NCBI RefSeq assembly: GCF_900105615.1
Contig: NZ_LT630003.1
Span: 3,100,001-3,164,000 of the forward strand
DNA from: Lacrimispora sphenoides JCM 1415
Lineage (GTDB): Bacteria > Bacillota > Clostridia > Lachnospirales > Lachnospiraceae
DNA length: 64,000 bases
Direction: 5' to 3'
Position numbers and translations under genes: made by a program. This document shows positions 1-7,876 of the stretch, in pieces (within the stretch, counting starts at the first letter, position 1; every line of letters begins with the position of its first letter). The notes below the pieces were generated by a model. It was not told the origin of the DNA and ran no database searches. It saw only the letters and a list, made by a program, of their open reading frames with translations.

Positions 1-1
1 A

Positions 2-1762
2 AGCGGGAAAACCATTTCTTCAGAACTGGTCATCCTCTCCATCGGTGTACGGCCCAACAGCGAACTGGCAAAGGCAGCCGGCCTTTCTGTCAATGAGCGC
101 GGCGGTATTGTGGTAGATGAATATCTAAGAACTTCGGATCCGGATATCTATGCCGTAGGCGATGTGATTCAGGTCGATGACCTTATATTCCAGGAACCGG
201 CTATGGTCCCACTTGCAGGACCTGCCAATAAACAGGGACGCATTGCAGCCGATAATATTGCAGGAGCCCAGGAAACCTATAAAAAAACCCAGGGAACATC
301 GGTTGCAAAAGTATTTGATTTAGCTGCAGCTTCCACCGGTGCAAATGAAAAGGCACTGATCAAGAGGGGGCTTCAAAAGGGAAGGGACTATGAAAGCATC
401 ATCATTACCCAGAATTCCCATGCAGGCTATTATCCCGGCGCCGTGCCCATAACGCTGAAGCTTCTTTTCTCCACCGATGGGAAAAAGATCTTCGGAGCAC
501 AGATTGTGGGCCGTGACGGAGTTGATAAGCGGATTGATACTCTGGCGGTGTCCATCCGCCTTGGTGCAGGAATCTCTGATTTAAAGAGCCTGGAGCTTGC
601 TTATGCTCCTCCTTTCTCCTCAGCAAAGGATCCGGTCAACATGGCTGGTTTTGTGGCTGAAAACCTGATTACCGGTAAGGTCGCATTTTCCTCCTGGGAT
701 GCTGTGGAGCAAAACCCGGAGACCGTACTGCTTGATGTCAGAGAGGATGCAGAGCTAATGGCCTTTTCCCTGCCAAATGCAAAGCATATTCCTTTAGGAC
801 AGTTAAGAAACCGCTTAAAAGAACTGGATCCTTCAAAGAAAATCATCGTCTTCTGCGCCATTGGAGTCCGGGCTTACAATGCTGCCCGCCTCCTGATGCA
901 GAACGGCTTTCATAATGTCAAGCTTTATCCCGGCGGAGCCAGATTCTATCAGTCGACCCATTATACGGCGGAAGGGGTTCTTCCTTCCGAACAAACCGTT
1001 TATTCCGACAGCGGCCAGATGGAAACGAAAAATATCCCCACCTCTGCCATGCGCTTAGACTGCAGCGGCATGCAGTGCCCCGGCCCCATCATGAAGGTGT
1101 TTGAAACCATGAAGGAGATGCCGGATGGAGCAGTCATGGAAGTGTCTGCCTCTGATCCCGGTTTTACCCGCGACATCGGCGCCTGGTGCAGACGAACCGG
1201 TAATGAGCTTATGGCCTGTGAACTCCGCGGAAAAGATTACGTTGCCCTGGTAAAGAAAGGAACCCCTGCTGCCCCTGTAAAAACGGAAGCAGCCGAAGGA
1301 AAGACCATCATCGTATTTTCCGGCGATCTTGACAAGGTTTTGGCAAGCTTTATCATTGCTAATGGCGCTGCCGCCATGGGCAGACCTGTTACCATGTTCT
1401 TTACCTTCTGGGGATTGACGGCATTAAGAAAGTCAGAAAAACAGCCGGTCCGCAAATCACTGGTGGAATCCATGTTTGGATTCATGCTTCCCAGAGGAAG
1501 TAAAAAATTAAAATTATCTAAAATGAATATGGGCGGCATGGGAACCGCCATGATGAAAAAGATTATGAACGATAAAAATGTGGATTCACTGGAAACCCTG
1601 ATCCAGAAGGCCATGAAATCCGGAGTGAAAATTGTTGCCTGTACCATGAGCATGGATGTCATGGGAATCCGGTCCGAGGAGTTGATCGACGGAGTGGAAC
1701 TTGGAGGCGTAGGCGCTTATCTGGGGGATGCGGAAGAATCCAATGTGAATTTATTTATTTAG
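2..1762 (+). CDS. CoA-disulfide reductase-like fusion protein (5' partial): FAD/NAD oxidoreductase + rhodanese + TusA + DsrE domains
   Basis: The frame is open from base 2, so the N-terminal part, including the FAD-binding domain, lies outside the window. What remains runs in order: the end of the NAD(H)-binding and the dimerisation part of a pyridine-nucleotide disulfide oxidoreductase (to about base 690, with the family stretch PLAGPANKQGR); a rhodanese domain (about 690-960, loop CAIGVR, active Cys codon 854-856); a TusA/SirA domain (about 1050-1260, CPGP motif, Cys codon 1076-1078); and a DsrE2-type domain to the end. This arrangement is known in clostridial and bacillar CoA-disulfide reductase / NADH-dependent persulfide reductase relatives and suggests reduction of CoA disulfide or persulfide, with sulfane sulfur relayed between cysteines. 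Exact substrate is inferred. A strong terminator follows at 1812-1848. Confidence 0.88.
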   Translation, partial: SGKTISSELVILSIGVRPNSELAKAAGLSVNERGGIVVDEYLRTSDPDIYAVGDVIQVDDLIFQEPAMVPLAGPANKQGRIAADNIAGAQETYKKTQGTSVAKVFDLAAASTGANEKALIKRGLQKGRDYESIIITQNSHAGYYPGAVPITLKLLFSTDGKKIFGAQIVGRDGVDKRIDTLAVSIRLGAGISDLKSLELAYAPPFSSAKDPVNMAGFVAENLITGKVAFSSWDAVEQNPETVLLDVREDAELMAFSLPNAKHIPLGQLRNRLKELDPSKKIIVFCAIGVRAYNAARLLMQNGFHNVKLYPGGARFYQSTHYTAEGVLPSEQTVYSDSGQMETKNIPTSAMRLDCSGMQCPGPIMKVFETMKEMPDGAVMEVSASDPGFTRDIGAWCRRTGNELMACELRGKDYVALVKKGTPAAPVKTEAAEGKTIIVFSGDLDKVLASFIIANGAAAMGRPVTMFFTFWGLTALRKSEKQPVRKSLVESMFGFMLPRGSKKLKLSKMNMGGMGTAMMKKIMNDKNVDSLETLIQKAMKSGVKIVACTMSMDVMGIRSEELIDGVELGGVGAYLGDAEESNVNLFI

Positions 1763-1811
1763 AAAAGATTGCTATGGAATAGATACTGGCAGAAAATGAT
1801 GAGATTAGTTA

Positions 1812-1856
1812 ATAGGCGGGTCCGGGATATGTACGGGTACCCGCCTATAGTTTTTC
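1812..1856 (+). terminator. Rho-independent terminator of the sulfur-transfer gene
   Basis: Ten-base arms ATAGGCGGGT (1812-1821) and ACCCGCCTAT (1839-1848) are followed by AGTTTTTCT. It lies 50 bases after the stop codon of the preceding gene. Confidence 0.85.
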
Positions 1857-1978
1857 TAATAAAGTACTCTTTCCATCTGGTACTGAAAGGTAAGTGAAGG
1901 CAAATCTATCACCTCTACAATTGTATGTGAATCACTTATCATATTTTAAGATAATAAAAAACCGCCAGAAATAAACGC

Positions 1979-2007
1979 TTGACATATTACCTATTATACC
2001 TTATTAT
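1979..2007 (+). promoter_or_regulatory. Sigma-A promoter of the HTH/DUF4180 operon
   Basis: TTGACA (1979-1984), 17-base spacer, TATTAT (2002-2007), about 45 bases before the HTH gene start. This is a near-consensus vegetative promoter. The remaining AT-rich sequence between 1857 and 1978 shows no gene. Confidence 0.75.
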
Positions 2008-2050
2008 TACTTTTATAAAGTATTTTAAGGAATAACAAGGAGTGATTAAT

Positions 2051-2512
2051 ATGGAGGAAAAATATTATTCAGTGGAGCAAATATCAGAAATGCTCAATAT
2101 CCACCCAAAGACAATCCAGCGCTACATCAGGGAAGGCAAGCTGAGAGCAGGAAAGATCGGAAAAAGCTGGAGGGTGACCGGACATGACTTAAGTGTTTTT
2201 ATGGAAAGCACAAAATTACAAAGCGGGAAGGAAACCAGCCATTCTTTTAAAAAATCCGACTATGAAATAAAGGTGTCTTCTGTAATTGATATCGACGTCG
2301 AGGGTATGGATGATGCCATTCGTATTATGAATACTGTTACTGCCGCGCTGAATACCAATCTCCCGGAATATGGCCATCCGACCATGCATGCACAATTTCT
2401 GGAATCAGAATGCAAAGTTCGTGTCACCATATGGGGGAACATCCAATTTGCACAGGCAATCATTCAGTTAATTATGGAATTGGTTGAAACCATTAGACAG
2501 GAGGATTATTAA
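2051..2512 (+). CDS. HTH (excisionase-type) DNA-binding protein, 153 aa
   Basis: The N-terminal half is a MerR/excisionase-type helix-turn-helix (about residues 3-45, core YYSVEQISEMLNIHPKTIQ, then the wing KIGKSWRV), so it is probably a small transcription regulator. The C-terminal half (about 75-150) has no domain I recognise; it looks like a compact alpha/beta ligand or dimerisation module. I place the start at ATG 2051 because AAGGAG (2037-2042) lies eight bases before it; an upstream in-frame GTG at 2042 overlaps that ribosome binding site. A DUF4180 gene follows after 61 bases, and the shared promoter suggests one operon. Target and effector are unknown. Confidence 0.8.
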   Translation: MEEKYYSVEQISEMLNIHPKTIQRYIREGKLRAGKIGKSWRVTGHDLSVFMESTKLQSGKETSHSFKKSDYEIKVSSVIDIDVEGMDDAIRIMNTVTAALNTNLPEYGHPTMHAQFLESECKVRVTIWGNIQFAQAIIQLIMELVETIRQEDY

Positions 2513-2539
2513 TGAAGCCCATACAAAATAAGGTATAAC
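2513..2539 (+). other. Eight-codon mini-ORF with its own ribosome binding site
   Basis: Directly after the HTH stop codon an ATG (2513) follows AGGAGG at a normal distance, but the frame closes after eight codons. It may be the remnant of a lost gene, a translational coupler for the DUF4180 gene, or meaningless. Nothing in its eight residues identifies it. Confidence 0.3.
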
Positions 2540-2573
2540 AGAACCATTTCAGAGAAAGAAGGATTTAGATGAG

Positions 2574-2945
2574 ATGAATATAAAAACAATAAGAAACCAG
2601 AATATTGTAATTCTTAATAAGGACGAAAAGATATCCACGGCTCAAGATATACTTGATATAATGGCTTCGTCCCAATACCAATGTGATTGCATCGGCATGA
2701 CCCTGTATAAAGAAAGCCTTTATGAAAGCTTCTTTGATCTTAAAACAGGTTTAGCAGGGGAAATCCTGCAGAAATTTTCAAACTACCGTTTTAAGCTCGC
2801 AATCATAGGGGATTTTTCAAACTATACCAGCAAAAGTCTAAGGGACTTTATTTATGAATGCAACAAAGGAAACCAGATTTACTTTAAGAATGACTTAGAT
2901 AGCGCCTTATCGGCGCTGGTACCGGAAAAATCCATGGAACGTTAA
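2574..2945 (+). CDS. DUF4180 domain protein, 123 aa
   Basis: The protein matches my memory of the DUF4180 family across its whole length: a central FFDLKTGLAGEILQKFSNY segment, then KLAIIGDFS and SKSLRDFIYE near residues 80-100. The family is small, soluble and of unknown biochemical role. It is often found next to small transcription factors, as here with the HTH gene upstream. The ATG at 2574 is preceded by an AGAAAGAAGGA purine tract. No signal peptide or membrane segment is visible. The domain assignment is recognition by eye; function is not known. Confidence 0.8.
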   Translation: MNIKTIRNQNIVILNKDEKISTAQDILDIMASSQYQCDCIGMTLYKESLYESFFDLKTGLAGEILQKFSNYRFKLAIIGDFSNYTSKSLRDFIYECNKGNQIYFKNDLDSALSALVPEKSMER

Positions 2946-2977
2946 AACTGGTTCCATGATATACCGTTAGGCATGGA

Positions 2978-3018
2978 AACGGCGGCTTTGAAATCACAAT
3001 CAAAGCCGCCGTTTTATG
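2978..3018. terminator. Bidirectional terminator between DUF4180 gene and kinase-like gene
   Basis: Fourteen-base arms AACGGCGGCTTTGA (2978-2991) and TCAAAGCCGCCGTT (3000-3013), followed by TTTAT. It separates two convergent genes and can serve both. Confidence 0.85.
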
Positions 3019-3025
3019 CGTTCCT

Positions 3026-3673
3026 TTATAGCTCAATTCCTCTAAGCTTAATATAATCCTTAATCAGCTTCGCGGTCTGCTCTAAGTCAATGCTGCTGGT
3101 ATTGATAATCAGATCATAATTGTTCCAATTTTCCCAGTTTTCGCCGGTATAGTAGCGGTAATACTCCTTCCGCTCCCGGTTAATCTTCTTTACCCGCTTA
3201 GCCGCTTCCTTTTCATCAACCTTATCCACTTCCATGGTGCGCTTGATGAGGGTTTCCGTGTCTGCGTAAACAAAGATTTTTACCAGGCCCGGAAATTCTT
3301 CCTTTTCACGGCCTAAGATATAATCCCCGCACCGTCCGGCAATAATGCAGGACTCCTCCGAAGCCAGCTCTTTTATGACCTGGGACTGGAAACGGAACAG
3401 ATTCTCCGGTTTCACAATGTCCGCATCCGTAGAGGGTTTCCCAAGCTGGGGCTTTAAACCGCTTACGATCTTATAAAGCAGATTACTTCCCGCCTTTTCA
3501 TCCGCCAGACGGAAAAATACCTCTCCAACTGCGCTTTGCTCCGAAGTTATGGACAAAATCTCTTCATCATAAAAATGAATTCCCAGCTCCTCTGCAAGGG
3601 CTTTTCCCACGATTCGGCCGCCGCTGCCGTACTGCCTTCCTATGGTGATGACCAGATTTTTCTTTTCTTTCAT
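3026..3673 (-). CDS. Cytidylate-kinase-like family protein, 215 aa
   Basis: This is a P-loop kinase of the cytidylate-kinase-like family (the AAA_26/CK2-like group common in Firmicutes). The N-terminus has VITIGRQYGSGGRIVGKALAEE, a variant P-loop with GSGG in place of GKST, then IIAGRCGDYIL in the middle and a YYRYYTGENW motif near the C-terminus that typifies the group. Authentic Cmk (phosphorylation of CMP/dCMP) is a different subfamily, so the nucleotide substrate is uncertain. The gene is single, with its own promoter (3719-3747) and an AGAAGGAGG ribosome binding site; transcription ends at the hairpin 2978-3013. Confidence 0.82.
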   Translation of the reverse strand: MKEKKNLVITIGRQYGSGGRIVGKALAEELGIHFYDEEILSITSEQSAVGEVFFRLADEKAGSNLLYKIVSGLKPQLGKPSTDADIVKPENLFRFQSQVIKELASEESCIIAGRCGDYILGREKEEFPGLVKIFVYADTETLIKRTMEVDKVDEKEAAKRVKKINRERKEYYRYYTGENWENWNNYDLIINTSSIDLEQTAKLIKDYIKLRGIEL

Positions 3674-3718
3674 AATGCCTCCTTCTGCCCACGTTCTTTT
3701 CTAACGTTTCTTAATTAT

Positions 3719-3747
3719 ATTTTACTCCAATTTGGCAGAATTTACAA
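3719..3747 (-). promoter_or_regulatory. Sigma-A promoter of the cytidylate-kinase-like gene
   Basis: On the minus strand TTGTAA, 17 bases, TAAAAT, about 45 bases before the start codon. It lies directly after the galactokinase stop codon, so the two genes need not be co-transcribed. Confidence 0.6.
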
Positions 3748-3750
3748 TTA

Positions 3751-5046
3751 TTATTGATTGATTATCTCATTAAAGCAGATGGCTCCATATGGCCTGATGC
3801 TCATTCGGTAAGCATTGCCCTCTCCCATTGCTTTCTCGATATAGGAAATATATTCTTCTACCAGCTCATTAGGCAGCATGGTCATGATAACACCGGCAAA
3901 TCCGCCTCCATGTATTCTGCATGCACCTGTATTTTTCTCTTTCAGGAAAAGTTCCGTAAGAGCCAGGGCAATGGTGATTCCCTGCTCCTGGAAACTGGTG
4001 TTGGTAAAGCAGTTCTGCAGCCATTTCCAGGAGGAATTTCCAGATTCGGTAATTTTCTTTAAAAAGTCCTCAAACCGGTTTTCTTTTAAAGCTGCCACTT
4101 CTTCCTCTACTCTCTTATTCTCTTCAAAGAAATGGAGGGCGCGAAGGACAGAACGGTCACCGGCAAAATCCCTGATTTCCTGTAAATTGTCAATGACCTC
4201 TTTTTCCGTGATTTCAGCACATACTTCTTTTCCGAAGAATTCTGCGACCTTTTTCATTTCTGCCGGAACCGAGGAATAATCTGCGCTTAAATCCGCATGG
4301 CCTTTTCCTGTATTGACAATAATAAGGCTGTGATTCTTAGAGCCAAAATCAAAATCAATCTTCTCTACAACCGGAACTGCCGGGTCCTTAAAATCAATGG
4401 TAATAAGTCCCCCTACTGCACATGCCATCTGATCCAAAAGGCCGGAAGCCTTGTCCCAGTACACGTTTTCAGAAAACTTGCCGATATGGGCATATGCCAC
4501 GGCATCCATGGCGCTATTGTTAAAGAATGTATTTAAAATAGAGCAAAGCAGCATCTCAAAGGAAGCAGAGGAGCTGACACCTGCCGCACTGATGACATTG
4601 CTTGTTACGCAGGCATCAAAGCCGCCGATCTCATACCCTTCCTCTAAGAAGCCCTTTAAAAGACCTTTTACCAGGTCAATGGTTCCTGCCTTCTTATCGC
4701 TTGGAGCTAAGTCATCCAGATCGATCTCAAAGCTCTGGTTATAAGTTTCACTGATAATATTCACTTTTCTGCTGTTGTTTTTTGCAGCTACTCCCACACA
4801 ATCCAGATTAATGCTTCCAGCCAGCACTTTTCCATGGTTATGATCGGTATGGTTTCCGCTGATCTCCGTGCGCCCTGGTGAGGAAAACAGCATCACATCA
4901 TCCTCCGGAAATTTCTTCTGGAAGTTTCCTATAAGGCTCTGATAACGTTCAATGTTCTCCCTGACTGCCTCTTTTCCATATAAAGCAGTCATAAGCTTTT
5001 CAGACTCCTTAGACTCCAGCAGCTGAATCGTATCACTTATCTTCAT
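3751..5046 (-). CDS. galK: Galactokinase, 431 aa
   Basis: A GHMP-family sugar kinase that phosphorylates galactose at C1, first step of the Leloir pathway. Near residue 60 it has SSPGRTEISGNHTDHNHG, the clostridial form of the galactokinase signature; the GHMP glycine/serine loop is AAGVSSSASFEMLL, and a third motif GGGFAGVIM lies near the C-terminus. I place the start at ATG 5046, preceded by AAAAGGAGAAC; a longer frame to 5103 has no ribosome binding site. No galT or galE is nearby, so the rest of the pathway must be elsewhere. A promoter at 5163-5192 and a 16-base palindrome at 5139-5154 suggest regulated expression. Confidence 0.9.
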   Translation of the reverse strand: MKISDTIQLLESKESEKLMTALYGKEAVRENIERYQSLIGNFQKKFPEDDVMLFSSPGRTEISGNHTDHNHGKVLAGSINLDCVGVAAKNNSRKVNIISETYNQSFEIDLDDLAPSDKKAGTIDLVKGLLKGFLEEGYEIGGFDACVTSNVISAAGVSSSASFEMLLCSILNTFFNNSAMDAVAYAHIGKFSENVYWDKASGLLDQMACAVGGLITIDFKDPAVPVVEKIDFDFGSKNHSLIIVNTGKGHADLSADYSSVPAEMKKVAEFFGKEVCAEITEKEVIDNLQEIRDFAGDRSVLRALHFFEENKRVEEEVAALKENRFEDFLKKITESGNSSWKWLQNCFTNTSFQEQGITIALALTELFLKEKNTGACRIHGGGFAGVIMTMLPNELVEEYISYIEKAMGEGNAYRMSIRPYGAICFNEIINQ

Positions 5047-5138
5047 GTCACTTGTTCTCCTTTTCCGATTTACTGCCCATGCTTTTGGGCTGGGCACGCC
5101 CAATTTATATAGTAACCTGGAAGGTTTCCCCCATTCAT

Positions 5139-5154
5139 TGACAAAGCATTGTCA
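5139..5154. promoter_or_regulatory. Palindrome downstream of the galK promoter (candidate operator)
   Basis: TGACAA-AGCA-TTGTCA, perfect six-base arms, lies about one base after the predicted galK transcript start. The position fits a repressor site, but no regulator gene is adjacent. Confidence 0.45.
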
Positions 5155-5162
5155 TTGCTACG

Positions 5163-5192
5163 AGTATATCATAAATGCCAAAGATTTCACAA
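5163..5192 (-). promoter_or_regulatory. Sigma-A promoter of galK
   Basis: Minus strand TTGTGA, 18-base spacer, TATACT, roughly 115 bases before the galK start. Confidence 0.55.
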
Positions 5193-5223
5193 TATAATAT
5201 TTTACGAAAACCTATAAAATAAT

Positions 5224-5253
5224 TTGACAGGTCATCCGGGAGACCCGTATAAT
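5224..5253 (+). promoter_or_regulatory. Strong sigma-A promoter of the radical SAM gene
   Basis: TTGACA (5224-5229), 18-base spacer, TATAAT (5248-5253): both hexamers are exact consensus. Its position inside the longest open frame shows that the gene must begin downstream, supporting ATG 5335. Confidence 0.8.
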
Positions 5254-5334
5254 GAAACAAGCAAAATAAGTGCGAAGGAAATACCCCATTGGCATACCTT
5301 CATGCCCAAAAACGTGGGCGGAAAAGAGGAAACC

Positions 5335-6279
5335 ATGTTCTGGAACGAAAAACCTTACCATTCCCTGGACTATGAAATGAAAAAACAATACGGACAAAAA
5401 GTCTATAAACTGGCTCTTGACGGCGGCATGACCTGTCCTAACCGGGATGGGACCCTGGGAACCGGGGGATGCATTTTCTGCAGCGGCGGGGGATCAGGAG
5501 AATTTGCGGAATCCTTAAACCTCCATCCCTCCGTCACGGAACAGATTGAATCTGCCCGCAAAAGGATCCAGGCTAAAATAAAGACCGAAGAAGGCCTTTT
5601 CATCGCCTATTTTCAGTCTTATACCAACACCTATGCTCCCGTTCCCTATCTGGAAGAGCTGTTTACCCAGGCCATCTGCCATCCGGATGTGGCGGTCCTC
5701 TCCATTGCCACCCGTCCCGACTGCCTTCCGCCTGATGTCATAAATCTGTTAAAAAGATTAAATAAAATAAAGCCTGTCTGGGTAGAGCTGGGGCTTCAGA
5801 CCATCCATGAATCCACAGCAGATTATATCCGCAGAGGATATTCCCTTCATACGTTCTATGAAGCCTACCAGAATTTAAAGGAAGCCGGTCTTACGGTCAT
5901 CGCTCATGTCATTTTAGGGCTTCCAGGAGAAACCAGGGATATGATTTTGGAAACTGTAAACTATCTGGGTCATCTGGGAGAACATGGAATCGATGGAATT
6001 AAGCTTCAGCTTCTTCATGTGTTAAAAGGAACTGATCTTGCCTCAGAATATGATAAAGGCCTGGTTCCTGTCTATACCCTGGAAGAATACACAGATCTGG
6101 TGATCGACTGCATCGCCCTCCTTCCGACCGGGGTGGTCATACACCGGATCAGCGGAGACGGACCGAAAAAACTTCTTCTTTCGCCTTTATGGAGCGGAAA
6201 TAAAAAGCTGGTCCTCGGCACTCTGGCTAAACGGCTAAAAGAACGAGGCATCTGCCAGGGTGACAGATACCTCGTCTGA
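5335..6279 (+). CDS. Radical SAM protein, TIGR01212/YhcC family, 314 aa
   Basis: A radical S-adenosylmethionine enzyme of the YhcC type. The cluster-binding cysteines are in GGMTCPNRDG and GGCIFCSGGG (about residues 28-50), the spaced arrangement of this family, followed by a TIM-barrel pattern including IAYFQSYTNTYAP, LSIATRPDC, WVELGLQ and VILGLPGET. The substrate of the family is not established to my knowledge. The ATG at 5335 has AAAAGAGGAAACC in front and follows a consensus promoter (5224-5253). The gene ends two bases from the convergent CapA-like gene, with a hairpin over the stop region. Confidence 0.88.
   Translation: MFWNEKPYHSLDYEMKKQYGQKVYKLALDGGMTCPNRDGTLGTGGCIFCSGGGSGEFAESLNLHPSVTEQIESARKRIQAKIKTEEGLFIAYFQSYTNTYAPVPYLEELFTQAICHPDVAVLSIATRPDCLPPDVINLLKRLNKIKPVWVELGLQTIHESTADYIRRGYSLHTFYEAYQNLKEAGLTVIAHVILGLPGETRDMILETVNYLGHLGEHGIDGIKLQLLHVLKGTDLASEYDKGLVPVYTLEEYTDLVIDCIALLPTGVVIHRISGDGPKKLLLSPLWSGNKKLVLGTLAKRLKERGICQGDRYLV
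6242..6277. terminator. Hairpin over the convergent gene ends
   Basis: ACGAGGCATCTG pairs with CAGATACCTCGT with one mismatch, at the last codons of the radical SAM gene. The T-tract after it is interrupted, so terminator activity is only probable. Confidence 0.45.
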
Positions 6280-6281
6280 GT

Positions 6282-7460
6282 TTAATTGTTATGATTGTGA
6301 ATAACGCCGTTTTCATCAATTGATACATCAAAGGATAAGCTCTGGAAATACTGGTAAAATTCCCGGATCTCGTCTTCCTGGGTCAGCTTCCTGGTATATC
6401 CTGCCTTTGATGTCCCCGGGACTAAGGACAATGTGGTGCTTCCCTGGGCAAAATCCACCTGTGCCCTTATAAGGGCTGTCTTTGGGATGCTGCTTCCAAA
6501 GATGAAATTTCCCAGGCTGTAGCAGATAGGCTTGCCGTTGTAATATTCAATTCCCTGAAGAACATGAGGATGGCTTCCCATCACTAAGTCAGCTCCTGCG
6601 TCGATGATCTGCTTTCCCAAAGCCCTCTGATATTCCTGAGGCTTCTCATCACGCTCCACACCCCAGTGAACATAAACTACCAGATAATCACAGATTTCTT
6701 TTGCCTTTTTTATTTCTTCCAGAAGGATGGTGGGATCATAACCGCTTACCATGCCTGGTTTTTTGCTGTTCGCCACCCAGTCAGGATCGGGATAGACCCT
6801 GGACGCTCCCAGAAAGCCTATGGCCTTTCCATTCACTTCTATCTTCTCAAGCTGTTTGGCACGGTTCATATCAGGGCCTGCCCCCACGTACTTAATACCG
6901 GCTCCATCCAGGGCCGTGCAGGTATCCACAAGGGCATCTGTTCCATAGTCAAGGGAATGGTTATTGGCCAGAGTAACGATGTCAACTCCGATTTCATTCA
7001 TCAGGGAGACTTTGGAAGGCGGCAGTCGGAATGTAAACTGCTTATCCGGTGCAGCAGAGCCCCTGTCGCTGAAAGGAAACTCCTGGTTGGCCATAAAGAT
7101 ATCCGTATTGCTGATTTCACTTCGATATCCTTCGTCCAGGACACCATTCATGTCCCCCACCTTATCATAAGCTGCCATCACATGACTAGATAGTAATATA
7201 TCACCTGCAAAGAGGAGCTGAACGGCTGATTTTTGCTCTGTTTCTTCCTCAATTGGAGCGGTTTCTTCCTGAGACTGGGATTCTTCCACCGTCAGGACTT
7301 CCGTTTCCCCTGATGTCTCAGGCTCAGAATGGGTCAGGCTTTCCCTTGGAACGGCCTGCTTTCCATTCCATTCACCTACCCCGATCCACCCGACAAGCAA
7401 AATAAACAGCACTATGGGTAGGAAAATCAGAATCTTCATCAGCCCATTTTTTTTCTTCAT
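6282..7460 (-). CDS. CapA-family (PGA_cap) metallophosphatase-like protein, membrane-anchored, 392 aa
   Basis: The N-terminus holds one hydrophobic segment (about residues 9-29, ILIFLPIVLFILLVGWIGVG), followed by a Glu/Ser/Thr-rich linker (about 35-80) and then a CapA/PGA_cap domain: LLFAGDILLS, ANQEFPFSD, TLANNHSLDYG, and VVYVHWGVE...GSHPHVLQG. These metal-ligand motifs fit the calcineurin-like CapA fold found in poly-gamma-glutamate and capsule systems, but no capB or capC is near, so a polyglutamate role cannot be claimed. The catalytic domain probably faces outward. Start ATG 7460 follows CAGGAGGAGTAG. Promoter at 7585-7613. Confidence 0.85.
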   Translation of the reverse strand: MKKKNGLMKILIFLPIVLFILLVGWIGVGEWNGKQAVPRESLTHSEPETSGETEVLTVEESQSQEETAPIEEETEQKSAVQLLFAGDILLSSHVMAAYDKVGDMNGVLDEGYRSEISNTDIFMANQEFPFSDRGSAAPDKQFTFRLPPSKVSLMNEIGVDIVTLANNHSLDYGTDALVDTCTALDGAGIKYVGAGPDMNRAKQLEKIEVNGKAIGFLGASRVYPDPDWVANSKKPGMVSGYDPTILLEEIKKAKEICDYLVVYVHWGVERDEKPQEYQRALGKQIIDAGADLVMGSHPHVLQGIEYYNGKPICYSLGNFIFGSSIPKTALIRAQVDFAQGSTTLSLVPGTSKAGYTRKLTQEDEIREFYQYFQSLSFDVSIDENGVIHNHNN

Positions 7461-7584
7461 CTACTCCTCCTGATTGTTGACTATTTCCACATGAGTTTTC
7501 ATTTTTCATTACTTTTTCCACAAAAACCATGGGTTTTTCCATAACTTTTCTTTCATATTTCTCTGGATTATATTCCATTTTTTT

Positions 7585-7613
7585 ATCTTACACTGGTTCC
7601 ATGGATTTGTCAA
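7585..7613 (-). promoter_or_regulatory. Sigma-A promoter of the CapA-like gene
   Basis: Minus strand TTGACA, 17-base spacer, TAAGAT. The predicted leader is about 115 bases. Sequence from 7614 to 7738 is AT-rich and shows no gene. Confidence 0.65.
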
Positions 7614-7738
7614 ATATTCCCTTTTACTTGCATGCCTGAATGGTAGAAACTTTTTATATATTCTCTATTCGATTGAAATTTCATGAAACCTGTTTTCCAT
7701 ATTGAGTTTTTTAATTTTGAAGAGAGTCAAAAAATAAC

Positions 7739-7767
7739 TTGAAATTTAGATAGGAATTGATTATAAT
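7739..7767 (+). promoter_or_regulatory. Promoter of the antisense (antitoxin) RNA
   Basis: TTGAAA (7739-7744), exactly 17 bases, TATAAT (7762-7767). No protein frame with a ribosome binding site follows, only a short stretch ending in a terminator. Confidence 0.75.
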
Positions 7768-7780
7768 AAAGGTGAAAAGA

Positions 7781-7805
7781 AAGCACTCACTCCAAAAGTG
7801 GATGC
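7781..7805 (-). terminator. Candidate terminator of the toxin mRNA
   Basis: On the minus strand AGCA-TC-CAC and GTG-AG-TGCT arms enclose TTTTGGA and are followed by TTCTTTTC. If used, the toxin mRNA would overlap the whole antisense RNA. Confidence 0.45.
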
Positions 7806-7841
7806 TCTCGGTTATTGGCTTAAAATGTCCTTACGGACACC

Positions 7842-7876
7842 GCCCATCCCGTGTGCTGACAGGATGGGCATTTTTT
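7842..7876 (+). terminator. Terminator of the antisense RNA
   Basis: Eight-base perfect arms GCCCATCC / GGATGGGC with a 12-base loop followed by ATTTTTTATTTT. Confidence 0.8.

Larger units (their letters stand above)
7774..7876 (+). ncRNA. Putative type I antitoxin RNA, about 100 nt
   Basis: Predicted from a near-consensus promoter (7739-7767) and a strong terminator (GCCCATCC 7842-7849, GGATGGGC 7862-7869, then A and six T). It is antisense to the 3' untranslated part of the holin-like toxin mRNA and reaches its stop codon (7875-7877). This convergent arrangement is that of known type I pairs such as txpA/ratA and bsrG/SR4. Ends are inferred; base pairing with the mRNA would block translation or provoke decay. 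Confidence 0.65.

Noticed and set aside
1237..1662. 141-aa minus-strand frame inside the sulfur-transfer gene
   Set aside because: Antisense shadow of a clearly conserved TusA/DsrE coding region.
2574..2945. DUF4180 and HTH genes as a classical toxin-antitoxin pair
   Set aside because: Neither protein has a known toxin fold, and the genes are separated by 61 bases rather than overlapping.
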